64,000 bases of DNA from Xiphophorus maculatus (lineage: Eukaryota; Chordata; Actinopteri; Cyprinodontiformes; Poeciliidae): NCBI RefSeq assembly GCF_002775205.1, contig NC_036458.1, positions 1,017,483 through 1,081,482 on the forward strand, written 5' to 3'. Shown piece after piece: positions 28,600 through 42,574 of this stretch (its first letter is position 1; the number at the start of each line of letters is the position of its first letter). The notes under the pieces are model-generated. The model had not been told where the DNA came from. It was given only the letters and a program-made list of their open reading frames with translations, and ran no database searches. The position numbers were made by a program, and so were the translations under genes.

Positions 28600-31500
28600 T
28601 TTTTATTCATTCCCAACGTGGGCTTTAGCAGTGAAACTGGGGTTTCTTGTTCTTTCCTTATTATCAGAAGCAGGTAATCCAAAGATCTGCTATATTTTGT
28701 TGTCGTTTATTATTTGAGCTGCAAGACTGGAAATCTATTTTTGGTTTTTCTGTTGCTGCTTCTTCTAGGAGACACAAAAACCCTGCAGAGGTTTTCCTGC
28801 TGACAGCTTTTCACATTCTGAGTTGACTTCCAGTTTTCCTCGGCTGAATTTGGATCAGAACATTTTGTCTCTGATCAGCAGCGGAGACAGAAGGAAGCAA
28901 CCTGGGATGGCTCAGTGACGACTCATCCTTCCTGCTGGTCATGAACAATGGAGACAGGAAACAGAAACTGTGGCAACCAGTGAAAACACAGCGCTGGCCA
29001 CCACTTCCTCGGTTCTACCAGGACCGGGACCCTGGAGGGCCCGGATGGGTCCGCCAGACTCAGACAGGACATCCTGTCTTCAGACCAGGCTCAGCAGGAA
29101 GAGACGGGCGAAATGAGCCGATCAGACTGAAATCACGTTGTTTTGGTTAAAATGGTTTTCAGATGTAACTTGTGGCTCCTTGTGATGCAGGAAGAGCTGA
29201 AAAATAACCAACCGCCGCCCTCTAGTGGCAGCAGAGGGAAATTACAGAAACTACACAGTGAAAACCATCAATCAGTCTTTGAATGAAAACTGTCAGCATA
29301 AAGTTTATATTCATTTACTTGTAACATTATGTTTCATAAACCAGACAAAGTTATCAGCAGAGGAAGAATCATCAGAGTTACAGGTTAAAATCCTCTGTAA
29401 AAATGTTTCAGTGTAAAAGTTTTCTGGTTTATAATTTACGATTAAAGCTGCAGATTGCAATATCATCATGAAACATGGTGGCCTGTTATTATTTAACCTA
29501 ATAACACAAAATGTTTCTTTCCTAAAAAACAGCAGAACTTAAAGAAATCCAAAATTGTACATTATTATTATTATTATTATTATTGTTAGCATTATTAACA
29601 TTATTATTCTACTTATTAGGTTCCAAATGTGGGAAAAATATTGATCAGTCGTTAATAATATTTTTCCATATTTGGAAACTGGTATCAGCACAAAACTTAT
29701 TTTTCAGAGGTTCTCTTGTAATTTCAGAGTTTTTTTTAATTTCCATTATTATTTGAGAAATATGAAACCGTACAGATTTATTTTTTTGTTTTATGTTCTT
29801 GAAGATGTACTAAATATATTTTAATTTTAGGCCAACATATTAAATTTAAAAAAAATTGTTATACGGAAAAACTCAATTTCTTCAAAAATTTTATATTTTT
29901 TGTTATATTATTTCACCCACGAAAGTCGCGATTTTTCACTCGCGCAATGCATGCTGGGCTCGTTTTGTACTGGAGTCTACAGAGATAACAGGAAGGCTAA
30001 CTTCACCCGAGTTGTTTATCATATTGCGCTCGGTGTAGATTCAGACAAAGCCACACTGTGTCGCTGTTGGCTGTAATTCAAAACATAAATAGTGACGTAA
30101 GTCTGGATCATTTTCCACATGATGAACAGAACTTCCCCCGGACTTTTTGTGACCAGAGGAAGAGAACAGAGTTGGATGGAGGTGCTGGTTGTTTTCTGCT
30201 GCTGCCGCCTTCAGCTTCGTAAATGAACCGACATGACAGCACCTCTGGTCGGACTGTGATCCGGTAAGTAGTTGACGTGCTCTGTGTCCGGTCCGCTATT
30301 CGGTCGTTAGCTTTTTAAAGAGCTGCATGTCTCTTTCGTTTCTCCCAGCATTTTAAGCTCGCTAGCCGGCTGCAGCCGGTTTAGGCGCTTTGTAGATAAA
30401 AACTGTCGGCAGGCATTTGGTTTTAGTTTGTGGAGCTAGCATCATCCGTTAGCTCCTTCAACACCTTTCTTCGTACAAATGGCTCAAAGTCTTCTGGAAA
30501 TAAATATTGAGAGCCTCTTCATTGATCCTTGTGATTTCTACATTCCCATAAATTATTTCTTCTTCTTCCCTTTTTATGGCGGTTGGCAAACAACTTTTAG
30601 GTGCGTTACTGCCACCGTCCAGATTGGAGTATGGATCAGAACCTTTTACACATTTCAACGCCTCGCTTCAAATCCTCATCGCTGTTTTGGCTCTAGGGAA
30701 CTACAGTAGCTTACGTCATTTACCCAGAATGCATTGCAGTGTCAACAAGGTGACTCCTTGTGACAATATTTTATTTAAAATGTTAAAACTCAAACAGCAT
30801 ACAGTGTTATTACTGTATTGTTTTCACATCTTAAATAAACATTTCTCAAATAAAATCTGTTGTTTAATTGTGCATCCCTTTAAGGAAAAATACAAAATAA
30901 CTTTTTTTTATCTAAATGTGAAGAAATCTGACAAAAACAGCATCAGTTCTGAGTTTCAGTTTCTTCTTTGGATTAAAATAAAGAAAACAGAAGCATAGAT
31001 GACCTGTGACCTCCAGACAAACAGAGAAAGTACATCGACGCTCTTGACCAAAGTGCAACAGAAACATGTATAAAGAAAATGGCTGCTGTCGGGATCGACC
31101 CATATGAACCAGAGAATGGAAACATGCCAGGCGATGTAAACAAGCGGCCTCCGATCTTCTACCATGTCATCGTTCGCTACCTGGGGAACAGGAAGAAATG
31201 TGAACACCAAGGAGGAAAATCCTTACAGTCGATGTTTAAACGGATTTGAAAAAGACTCTTCATGTGAATAACAAGGTTCTAGAGTAAATACATGGAGCTG
31301 CTCTACCTGAGCAGGTGAGTCTTTCTGCTCTGCTGTGACAGATTTTCCAGGCAGGTACCAGAGTGAACTGAATCTTTGGTCCCGCCCCAAAGCGGTCCTG
31401 ATCGGGCCGGTCCGAACACCAGCCCTGCTGACGGGTTTCTCTTGGTGGGAACCACAACCAAACTGGGAGGCAGAAATGTAAACCTGTACTGTTGAGTTTG

Positions 31501-33140
31501 TCCACTAGATGGCGCTGCTGCGCCAGCTGATTCTGAATCCTTTAATTCGGATCCAGAATGTTTCTGACAGCACAGAAATCATCAAACATTTCCATAAATC
31601 ACCACAATCTGCCAGGACAGTCAGCCGTTCATTTGGTTCTGTTCTGGTTTCTCCCAAAGTCAATGTGCTGGGTCAAAGGTCAAAGGTTACCTCACAGTGT
31701 GAATGTATTTAGATCTGCTGTAACAGAAGAAAACCACCAGAGACATGAATTATTGAGGAAATTCATGCTTACTGTTTTATAATACAATAAGAAATTAAAA
31801 ACTTTAATTTTAAGAAAATTTAAATCCAATAAAAATAAATCAGAAATAACAGATTTTATTTTTTTTTTAGAATAAAATCTGTTTTAAACGAGGCGTCGCT
31901 GCAAGTCGACATGAAAACATCAGTTTGGTTTCACTTTGTTCCATCGTTTGTTTCTTTTCTACTTTGAGTTTATCAGACATCTGAATCTGGACTTTGACTA
32001 GACCAGTGCAGCACCTGGAATCTTTACTTTTTCAGTCATTCTGCTGTAGATTTGATGCTGTATCATCATCCTGTTGATGATCCAGTTTGGACTGATAACC
32101 AGCCCAAATCACCATCCTACCACCGCCGTGCCTGACTATTAATAAACTTTACTTATGAATCTCTTTAAAATTTGTGGAAATGTTGCTTGAAAGCAAATAA
32201 TCCTTTAAAACTGATGATGATGTGGAGCTGGCAGAGCCAAAGCGTCCACATATAGTGATTAATAATCAGTGTTTATCACGAAAGATTACATTTATTCTAA
32301 TGGATTCCCTCTGTCTTGATTTACTGTCCTTGTTTCAGCCAAGAGGCGAAATAAACGACGTTAATCTGCTGAGCCTCAGAGCCAACCGACAGCGTTTACA
32401 GAAACCACAACCAATCAGGTCGTTAAGAGAAACTCCAACCAATCAGGTCATTTTCTGACTTCAACAGGCTGCAGGAGCCACAATTAAGGTTTTTCCTTTT
32501 TTCCCTTTTTCAGGCAGAAAAAAAAGAAAACATACTGAGGAACAGGAGAGCTTGTGTGTGTGCGTGTGTATGTATGTAGGTGTGTGTGTGTGCGTGTGTA
32601 TGTATGTAGGTGTGTGTGTAGGTGGGGATTTGCTTTGTTGTGCTGCACGTGTCCCTGCAGCACTGTGTCTCCTGTCTCCTGCACGCGCTGCTCTAATTTG
32701 TTGGAGTGCTGTGTGTCCTGCACGGCGGCGACTAACACACACACACACGCAGACACACACACACGCAGACACACACACGCAGACACACACACACACGCTG
32801 TCGCCGCCTGGCAGATGTTCTTCACCTTCTCCTTCCTCCTGAGCTCTGACACGTGGAGCAGCAGCACATTTAAATCTCTCGTCCCACAACAAAGACAAAC
32901 TGTTTTATGAAATCTTTACTTTAACTTTTATAAAATATTAATTTGTTCTTAATGCCTGTCTGAATATATTTCCACCCATCCAACCTGATTGGACTCGACT
33001 AATTGCAATTGATTGATTGATGGTATTTTAACTGAAAACCATATATCAACAAAATCAGCAACATTTTCAAATCAAAACCGTTTTTGCTGCTAATTTATTG
33101 AATAAACAGACATATGAGCTGAATAACAGATTATTTTAAT
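28600..33140. other. Intergenic region without recognised genes
   Basis: Contains an (ATT)n run (29559-29585), a CpG-richer patch near 30150-30330 whose nature is unclear, and GTGTGTATGTATGTAG and CACACGCAGA simple repeats (32553-32620, 32733-32798). Open frames near 30.5-31.2 kb show no family I recognise. Confidence 0.4.
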
Positions 33141-33141
33141 C

Positions 33142-33602
33142 TGATCTTCAACCTGCAGGTTGGAGCAAAGAGTTTCAGGAATCCTGATCGTTCATGGAGC
33201 CTCTTTAGAAACATGGACGCTAACATTAGCAGAAGCTGCTACATGTTAGCATTGAGATGCTATTTTAGGCTAGCATAGCTTGGCTGATGGGCTAGCTCCT
33301 TTTAGCACAACTTGAACACAACAACAGTCTTTTCCAGCGTCCAATCAGATGGTTTAGAAACAGAAATGAATCGTAATGATAGAAGCAGCTTCCACCGCTG
33401 CTGTTAGCGGATGACGCTGTGCGTCACATTTATGGGCGTACCAGAAACAACACAATACAAAGGTTCTGGCAGAAACCTGTTTGGAAAAAAATGTAAAAAA
33501 TGTTACTCGCTAAAATCTATGAAATTAGTAAATCAAAACTAAAACATTAAAGTCCCAGTCCTAATTAAGATGCATAAATTTATGTGAAAATCAGCCTCAA
33601 AA
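33142..33602 (+). repeat. Unclassified dispersed repeat, copy 2
   Basis: Partner of 25266-25755 in the same orientation, with scattered substitutions and small indels. The divergence suggests two independent insertions rather than a recent duplication. Confidence 0.75.
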
Positions 33603-34516
33603 TATATCAATTCTAAAATAATTCAATTAATAATTATAAGAGGAATCAACAGGAGCTGCTGATCAAAATAAATAGTTTATTTTAGTACTTATCACATTAA
33701 TTAAGATCTGCAAACTAATAATTACACTGTAAACAAGTCCAAAGCGGTTCTGTTGGTTCTGGTCCAGATGTTGCAGCGACTCGCCTTCATTTATGTAGAT
33801 GGAGGGAAACTTAAACTAAAAATCGATAAATGCAGAATCCTTCATTTCAACTGGATGGAGATTAATTAATTAAAATCTATGCCAATAAAATCAGGAAATA
33901 TGTGAAATTTATCTCAATAGTTTGGATGAAAATGCGCAGCAGGCGGCTGGACCTGCAGAAACACTCAGGAGAAATGCTGCAACAGTTTCTGCTTCTTCTG
34001 CAGAGTCTGAATCTGTGAACCAGGCTCCTCTGACTCCAGGATGCAGTGTGGCATTCTGGGAGTTGAACAGCTGCTGGCTTGGCGGTGAACATGCTGGAAG
34101 GACGAACGATAAAAACAAATCCTCTGGGGTCACAGGGTTTGTGTTTGTGCTGCAGCGGCGGAGCTCATTACGGAGGATTGATCCAGTAATCAGGCTGCAG
34201 CAGCTGCAGCAGCTGATCGGAGGGAAAACTCCTGAGCTGGCTGCAGGAGCTCACACCGCGAATAATTCAGATCTCACAATTACTGCAGGAAATTTAAGTA
34301 AATTAGACTCACTTTTAGAAAGGTAAGCATCATATTCAGAGCTCTTCGACTTTTTATTATCCTAATAGGAAGTTTTTACAGAATGCTCCATTTGTATTGG
34401 CAGACAGTAAAAACGGCGTATCAGAGCCATTGCAGCTAGAAGGGAAAAAATGAGCAAATTTTCACCAAAAAACTCAAATTTTCAGATTAATCTCAGAAAT
34501 GTTCTAAATATTTTTA

Positions 34517-34629
34517 TTTTTTTTACCCCTCCAGGGTCTTTTTGTGGCTCTAGTGTCCCTTATATGACAGCAGGCTGACAGGAAACGGGAAGGAGAGGGG
34601 GGAAGACATGCGGCAAATGTTGTCGGGTT
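34517..34629 (-). mobile_element. tRNA-derived SINE, copy C (head-truncated)
   Basis: Begins TTTTTTTACCCCTCCAGGG and matches copy B through GCGGCAAATGTTGTCGGGT, then stops before the tRNA-like head. This is the 5' truncation expected of an incomplete retrotransposition. Confidence 0.85.
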
Positions 34630-34839
34630 AATCAGACTGGATTAAATCTGTTTTCCAGATTGAAACTATTTTCTCAGCTTGAGAAGTTGGAGGAATAAAA
34701 TAAAAACAGAAACCATTTTTATCCATAAATATGTTTGTTTTTCTGCTCATTTATTTCCAATCATAACTCAATTTTAACCTGAAAGTATAAATTCCTCCAT
34801 CATTAAGGCGCCCCGCTGTTCGTGGCGCCCGCCGCTCTC

Positions 34840-35043
34840 CACTCTGATTGGTTGTCTGGACTCGGTGGGCGGGGCCTCCGGGGACAATAGAGAGCGGCTC
34901 CAGGGAGGCTGATCCGCGGGCAGACGGTGCCGGGATCCGCGGTGTGAAGCTCCAGCTCCGGACCGGGACGGAAGACGCTGCTGCCGCCGCAGGAGGAGCC
35001 GCGGGGCGCCGCTGGGTGGACGGACTGCTGCAGCTGCGATCAG
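34840..35043 (+). promoter_or_regulatory. sbk1: Promoter and noncoding first exon of the SBK1-like kinase gene
   Basis: An abrupt GC-rich island holds an inverted CCAAT box (GATTGGT, 34846-34852) and GC box GGGCGGGGCC (34867-34876). The transcript probably starts near 34885-34900, and a first exon ends at CTGCGATCAG|GTCAGA (donor at 35044). It would splice to the acceptor at 42330-42331 upstream of the start codon. The link across the 7.3 kb intron is inferred from gene order and orientation. Confidence 0.55.
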
Positions 35044-36469
35044 GTCAGAGGGTTTTTATTTCTGAACAGCTGATTGAGGAGCTGCAGCTTCATGCAGCCT
35101 GTCTGTGTCTTTGTGCTGCTTCATCGTGTTTCGTCCCCGCGTTGTTTGCTGTTACAATCATCCAGCTGAGCAGCAGCTGCAGCAGCAGCAGCAGCTCTGG
35201 TCTCTGATTGAAGCGTAAATGTAAAACATTTCCGGCCCTGGATCCGTTTCTGCTCGCAGCGGACATGAAGCCGCTTTGTGTCTGCAGAGTTTCACCAATC
35301 AGCTCCAGTTTCAGATGCTTCTGCAAAACCAGGAAGGAAAATCATCAAATCTGAAGCTAAAAATCCACCAGAATAAAATTTAATCTCATTAAATTCTCCA
35401 GATTTTACAGCAGAAAAAACGTTTTATAAAATCCAATAACAGTTTTAATGAATCTTTGTTTAATATTCAGGTTTAAACAGTTTGACCATTTTAGATTTCA
35501 AACTGTTAAAAAACTTTTTAATAGTCGTTTGATTTCATCCCAAATAGGAACCTGAGGATCAGGATAAAAATGTAAAAACTTTAGTTTTTATTTTAGGCTT
35601 TTGATGCCTTTTGGAAAATAATTTTACTTTTCATAAAGAAAGTGGAGCGCCTCCTCCTTCGCCTGGTTCATTTAAGGTTTTAAAATCATGAGGCAGCAGC
35701 ATTATTACAGATGGAAATATTCTGTATAAATATGTTCTGTGATCAAATGTTTTTATTTCTAATTAAAAACAGAAGCAAGGCATTTTAATTTTGAAATTGT
35801 TTCCTAAAACATGAAGCCCATAAACATTGTTCATGTTCAATCTGCGCTGCTGGACTCGTTATGCTTGATGCTCGTTCAGAAATATGTTCTGATATGTAAA
35901 TAGCTTCATAAAGTGACCTGAGTCCAATCCAGCTTTCTGAAGCTTTTAAATGTTTCATATTAAAACATGAGGAAAATTCAGGCAGCGAGTTTCTTCCTGT
36001 TTGGGTTTGTTTGTTTGTTTCCTGTTTGTTTCCTGTTTGTTTCCTGTTTGGTTTTTCCTGCAGCAGATGAAATTTGTTAAAAAATGTAAAAGATTTCAAA
36101 GTGTTGTTGTGTTGGATGGATTTAAAGGATCCAAAGTTCAGATGGTCCAGAAGATTCTGCACTCAGAGTTTGAAGTTTTTCTTTTTCTTTCTGATGAGTC
36201 GTTTGTTTTTTCTGGACTCTGAACTCAGATTAGTTTATTGACCTCCAGGAACATTCAGGGTAAAAGTTTCTGAGTTCAGTTGAACTTTAACATCTTGAAT
36301 GTTTCTGGGATTTATCCACATCTGTTCTTTAAAACACGGTTAGCTTCCAGGCTAGCTAAGCAGGGTTAGCGTTAATAGTTTACCAAACATTTGATTATCT
36401 ATTCTAGAACAACACTGCTGTTCTTTTTACAGATTTTTATTTATAATTTATTTGGTTGATGTGTTGAAG

Positions 36470-36595
36470 ACGCTGCAAAAATATGAAGTATTTTTGTGCA
36501 AATATCTTAGCACATTTTAAATAAAATGAAAATATCATAAAAGTAACTTTTCTTCAAGATGAACAAGCTTATTTTAAGTCAATATTTATTTAATA
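36470..36595. mobile_element. Partial copy of the foldback MITE at 38403-38776
   Basis: Carries GCTGCAAAAATAT, GCAAATATCTTAGCACA, AAGTAACTTTTC and CTTATTTTAAGTCAAT, the successive blocks of one half of a MITE that is frequent in teleost genomes. Confidence 0.6.
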
Positions 36596-36764
36596 TAGAT
36601 GTTAAAAAAGTCAGATATTTTTGGGTAAAAAAGGAAAAATGTTTTTATAGAAGCAGCAGTGAGTCAAACATTTTCATTGTAATATTGAAAACTGATGAAA
36701 ACTAAAAGTTCTCCAGCTACATGAAACCACCTGTTGTGTCAAATCTACGTCCTTCTTAAACTGC

Positions 36765-36835
36765 GTTTTGGGGGCCACACAAACTCAGTCCAAGGGCCAC
36801 AAATGGCCCCGAACCGCACGTTGGACACCCTGATC
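36765..36835 (-). mobile_element. hAT-type element end fragment
   Basis: On the minus strand it reads CAGGGTGTCCAACGTGCGG followed by GGGGCCATTTGTGGCCC, the terminus of a known class of vertebrate hAT-derived repeats. Only one end is present. Confidence 0.55.
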
Positions 36836-38402
36836 TAAACCGTTAAACGACCAGAAAATTCAGACCATAAACTCAAAACACACTTTGATTATCCAGCAGG
36901 AGAACGATCCAAAGGCTACCATTATGGAGTGGCCTAGTCAAAGTCCAGACTGTAAATCTGACTGTGATGCTACAGCGTGCAGCTGTGAAACAGTTCAGGA
37001 ACATTTACTGGATGTTTGAAACATTTTGCTGTGAATTAAAAGCAGAAATGATTTAATATTTTGAACTAATTTTATGGATTTGTATTTTCATGATGAGATT
37101 TTTAGTCGGCATTTGATCCGTTTTCTGATTCGGTGATAATTTACTGATCTTCCAGATCGTTTCTCACCTTTGACCCTGAACTCATGGAGACTCGTTCAGA
37201 TGTTGCTGCTCTGAGAGAGTTCAGGATTGTGTGCAGAGGTCAGAGGTCATGAACATTTATTTCCTCTGATGTCAGAATAAAAACCTGACAGGATTCATGC
37301 AGACAAGTTGTAACTGCTTTGAGTTTTTCTCAGAGCTGACGCCAGCTTGACTGTTTGGAAAATCATAATAAATGAAAATAAAATAAATCTATACTTTATT
37401 TTTATAAAGTTACATGTAATCTGATTACACTGGAGCAACATAATCTCAGGGATTAGAGACAGCTGGAAACACTGGAGACTCCGTCCTTTAAAACACTAAA
37501 CTGCATTTTTTAATAGTTTAATCACTGAGTTTATGTGAATTGCAGTTACCATGGAAACCATCTTGGCATTGCCATGGAAACTAAGATTCACGGTCTTCCA
37601 GCCAATCATCATCAAGGAAAATAAGGCGCCATCATTCCCGACGGTTCTGTTCAGTCACTTTAGTCCAACTAAAGTTTGTTTGTCTAGTCAAAGTCTGGTC
37701 CGGTTGGTGAGGTGTGAACGCTGGTCGACCTTTGACCTCTGGTCCTCCAAACCTCGTCTGGGTTGCTCTCAGTGTCTTCAGAGGTTTTTGTGTGGTTTCC
37801 TTCAGTGGTTCTTTGTGCAGCGCCCCCACAGGCCAGGAGGGGAACAGGTTGGTTTGACTCAGAGCCACAGCAGCTGGAGACGTTCTGGGTCCAGTAGAAC
37901 CGGGTCGACCGGACTGTTAGCCTCTTAGTGTCAGACAGCAGAGAGAGAACCGTGAGGCACAGTTGGTGGTTTTAGGTGTAAACTTGAACTTTTCAAGCTG
38001 AAGAAGAAGAAGAAGCACAAAGTGCTGATAAATAATTTTTCCTTCATTTTCTCTGAAGTTATAATGAACCTAAAAATCAACAACACATCAAAGAGTTTCT
38101 AGATACAAACAAACAGAACCGAGCCGTGGGATCCGGACGGCTCGGTTCTGCTGCCTCCTGAAGACAACACCCCCCCCCCTGCAGGTGCAGCGTTTCATCC
38201 AGAAAACATGGCGGCTTCCTTTCCCTCTAAGGCCGGCGGCGTTCCCAGGGGGGCAGCCGGGGCGCGTTGGCCCCCCGCTGGGAGCCGACACAAACAGAAA
38301 ACAGATCCTAATTAACGCTGGCTGATGTTTTCCTCCATGCTGTTTGATACGGCAGGTCAAAGTTCAGAGGATCCAGACAAAAACATTTATGATGCATTAC
38401 TG

Positions 38403-38776
38403 CACTGCAAAAACAATCTGACAAAACAATTTTTTGACCAAGTCCAAGTGTCTCAGTACGTTTAAAATAAGATTAATTGTCTTAAAGTAACTTTTCAGCA
38501 CGAGATAACAGCTTGGCCATTAATTTCTTAATATTTATTAAAGTTGTAGTTCCTCTGGCAGATTATTTAATTTATAACATTTTATTGATGTTATAAATGA
38601 AATAAACTGCCAGAGAAATTAGTACTTTTTATCAGCATTAAGAAATGAATCACTAAACCAAACTGTTGGGATGAAAAATGATTTGTAAGTTGGTTTTATC
38701 TGAAGTGTGCAAAGTTAGTACAAAGCACAATAAACTAGTTAAAAAATATTTGGTAAGACTTTGTGTTTTTGCAGTG
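38403..38776. mobile_element. Foldback MITE, near full length
   Basis: Starts CACTGCAAAAAC and ends GTTTTTGCAGTG (inverted termini). The two halves pair imperfectly around the centre near 38585. No coding capacity. The target-site duplication is unclear. Confidence 0.75.
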
Positions 38777-41700
38777 TATTCAATTTACAACATTTAAAAT
38801 CAAACAACTGAAGCCAAAAAAACAAAAAAGTAAATTTAGTATTCAGTTTTTTTAATCATCTTAATAAATGAGGCATTTTGTGGCATTAAGCCTGAAGTGG
38901 ATCAGCGGCGGCCCAGGAAGCTCAGATTAATTTCTCCTCCTTTATCTTGTTCTAAAATCTTCCAGATCAGCTGAACTGTTGACAGTTTTACGTCTCGGTT
39001 CTGATGTCGCTCTGCTGCCAAACTGGACACTGGAATTACAAGCAACACCTTAAAGTTTTGAAATCGGGGAACATTTTTCCAGCTAACGCTAGCAGGAAAC
39101 TCTGCAGACGGGCAGTGGAAGGAAAATCCCCCAGCATGCACTTCTTCTGTCCATAACTGCTTCAGTTTGATTTTCTTTGGATTAATTTCTGCAATAAGTC
39201 GCAGAAACCTGGAGGAAAGCTGCAGCGTCAGCACTAAACCTGGGAATACCCAGAATGCTTCATGCTATAAGCCCCGCCCCCTTTTGACTCCACAATCACA
39301 GTAACTGCTTCCTGATTGGTTGGAGTCAGTGCAGCGGCATTGGCCAGTTAAAAGGGGCGGGGCTTAGTTACAGTTTTATTTTCTGTCAGTTTTGTTTACA
39401 GTTTTAACTTTAATGAATAACTTCTAAGATGATTGTAAAATCACATTAACGGTTAACTAAAGATCAAAATCTATTTTAAAATCTGCTTTTATCTGAAAAC
39501 TTTTCTGATTAATAATCTTTTAATGTTGGACATAAAGAATCTTATTGATGTGAAAATGTGTGAAACCTCGTTGGATCTCCTGACGGGCGCCGTCGATTCG
39601 TCTCTTTCATGCTTTGTGCTGCTGAGGTGACCTTTCAACCTGCTGAGTCATCAGGGCCAACCGGCCGCGTGTGTGTGTGTGTCAGTGTGTGTGTGTGTGT
39701 TGCTGACGGAGCGGCTGCTCTTCATCAGACTCTCCTCTCTGATTGGACGGTGAAATGGATTCTGCTGACTCGTGGTTTTTTCTGATTATTGATCATGTTT
39801 TAGTTTTTGGATCTGATTCAGCAGAAACTTCTCAGGTTTTTGTCGTTTTGCAGACAGATTCATATCCAGGATATCAAGATAATAAATTTACTCTTATTCA
39901 AAGATCAATAATTATTTTCATCTTGTAGGATGAAATAATTTGTCCGTTTCTTGGAAAACAAGCAGAGATTTTGACTAAAGTATAGAAATGTATTGAAATA
40001 TTTTCCTTAGTGTGGAAAATGAAACCAGATCTGTATTTGGCCGACCCGTCAGACCGACCCGGTTCTGGGCTTTTCTGGAAATGTGACTCAAACTTATTTA
40101 AAGATGCAGCTATCGATTATTTTAGCAATCAATTATTCTGACGATTAATTGAATCAAAATGAAAAATCTGTAGAAATTCTGCAGATTTTTCATTTGAACT
40201 CGAGTCTTTTGTGTTCAATTATAGAAACGCATTAAAAGATGGAAATAAATATTTCAGTTTCTCCATTTAATAATAAAATAAACCTTTTATTGCCTTTTAT
40301 TTGGTTCCTTTAGTGAACGTTTGATTGGTAAAGGATGAATCTGCAGCTTTCTGATCAACTGATCAATAAATCAGAGCTGATCTTCAGTTTATTTCATAAA
40401 TTAACTGATTAATATTTGGATGGCCAAAGGTTTTTATTTTACATGTATTTATTTTTTACAGTTTTTAATTACTTCTCTGTGTTCTTAAAGAAAAAGTCCT
40501 TCAATACTCCAGTTAACTATTAATTGATTACTAATCGATCCATCATGACAACTGGATTGATTAGTAATAATTTGATTCATCGTTTCAGCCTCATATTCAT
40601 TTATGGATAGTTCTTCTATTCCCAGATGGTTTTTTAGTTTATCTAAATTATTTTCTCCCAGATTTTTTCTTCCTCTTTGGTTTCAAACTGTCCTGTCCCT
40701 GAAGTTCAGGATGTCAATAATAATATTAATAATAATAATAATAATATTACCATAAGCTGCTCAGTCATCCGTCTCTAGTGAACTTCTGTCTACTTCTCTA
40801 AAATCAGTTCTTCTCATTTTCTTCTGCTGCTGTTTTGTTTTTGCTCGACGTTTTTAGGGAAACAAACTGAAAATATTTATTTCCATAAACAGGAGGAACG
40901 TTTGATCTGAATGTGCAGTTTGCAGTAAAAATAGAAAAGCACCGTTTAGTAAAATCATAAAACTTTTTACCCGAACAAACCTGGTTGCTATAGTAACTAA
41001 AACAACCAAAACTGGACTGAAGGAAACATTTTCATTAACTGAAATAAATGAAAACTGTAACTAATTAAACATAGTGACATTATAGATCATTTGTTTCTGT
41101 GTTTATGAATTATTTATTAGCCTTTCCAGCTGATGAAATAGATTTTTCTTGGTGTCACGTTAATCTGCAAAATGTGGAGAACCGATCAGAATATCAGCAC
41201 ACATTGAATTTTAAAAATAAACATTTTTAAATGTTAATGTTATAATAATTTTTTAGCCAAATTTAATATTTATCTGATCTCCAACAGTAATACAGGACAG
41301 AATATGATAAAGTGGTGAAAAACTGTGACAATGTGAACAATAAAAATGTGACGATATTTTCTTTATCACCAGTTTAAACCATAAAATGTTCTGGATATTA
41401 TTCACTATTTTACACTCAAAGCCATTTTATACTCAGAGCAAATCTTAAAAATATTATTAATGCTTTTTGTGACTTTTAAAGTTTTGGTTTTCAATGAAAT
41501 TGATCAATTTTCCATGCAGCGAAAACCAGCAAAAGATAAATGCGTAAAAGTTTCCTAGTTTTCTGTGATGTTTGGATTTAAATGAAACGTTTTCAACATT
41601 TTTCACTTTGCTGAGAATCATCAGTAAAATGATTTTTATGTGATGCTTCAGCTAAAAGTTATCACATTTTGAACTTTATCATTTTTGTTATGTTGATACA

Positions 41701-42331
41701 GAATTTATAGAAATTATGATTAAAGGTAAAAACAAATGTAATTACTATTGTTTATATTTTTGCCCCAACATGGAGAAAAGAAAAACTCTTGATTGTTTTT
41801 GATTTTCAGTTTTATTTTTGTCCAATATTTCCATGTCGGTTTGCTGCAGGTCGTCTGAGGCATTAAATGAACCGTAAAAGGAAAATAATATGAAAATATT
41901 TTCTATCTTTACCTTCTGTGTGAGAATTAAATATGATATAAATTAAATTATTTAGTGACCTAATAATTTTTGCTAATTGATTTTATTTTAGGGTGACGCT
42001 GGGAACTCAGCAAACCCCAAGTAGGAAAGATCAAAATCTCAACTTTGAGTTTTTATTTTTAGTCTCTGAAGAAGCAGATTAAATTTTTGTGTTTTTCATG
42101 TTTATTGCATTAATATTTCATGCTTGCAGCAAAACAGTTTTTTTTTTATTTCCTTCTTTGGTTTAAATTGCGATTCTTCCAATTAAAGGAAGTTTGTTTT
42201 TTTTCTTGGTAAAAATATCTTTACTTTAAAATGATTCATAATTTCCAACAATCATGTTTGTCCTTAAAGTGTTTCTGTTTGTCCAGAAAACTGGGCGGAC
42301 GTTTTACTTTCCTTTCCTTCCTGCTGCGTAG

Positions 42332-42574
42332 GAACCTCCGTCTGCAGACCGACTTCCCGACCCGACGGCACAATGAACCCGGCGCCGCCCGCCTCCCGCT
42401 CGCCCGCCTCCCGCTCGCCCGCCTCCCGCTCGCCCGCCGACGTCCTGGAGGAGCTGCAGCTGATCGCGGCTCAGAACCTGGAGACTCTGGACATCAGCCG
42501 GTACTACCAGGTGGTCCGAGAGCTGGGCAAGGGAACCTACGGGAAGGTGGACCTGGTCATCCACAAGATCCGAG
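42332..42574 (+). CDS. sbk1: SBK1-like exon 2 (start codon at 42373, glycine loop)
   Basis: The acceptor CTGCTGCGTAG is followed by 41 bases of 5' UTR and the ATG. The N-terminus has three 15-bp repeats encoding ASRSP (42381-42434). Then [16 protein letters not shown] and [13 protein letters not shown]. The donor is GTAACC at 42575, phase 1. Confidence 0.88.

Larger units (their letters stand above)
35044..42331. other. Long first intron of the SBK1-like gene
   Basis: About 7.3 kb of AT-rich DNA without recognisable exons. It holds a partial foldback MITE (36470-36595), a hAT end fragment (36765-36835), an intact foldback MITE (38403-38776), a GT microsatellite (39668-39700) and an (AAT)n run (40725-40748). 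Confidence 0.5.

Noticed and set aside
30956-31210. Possible exon near 31.0-31.2 kb
   Set aside because: A CCCCAG-like acceptor and open frames exist, but both strands are equally open and no protein family is recognised.
34848-35207. 119-codon plus-strand open frame at the kinase promoter
   Set aside because: Composition-driven frame in a GC-rich 5' UTR that crosses the donor at 35044. No homology seen.
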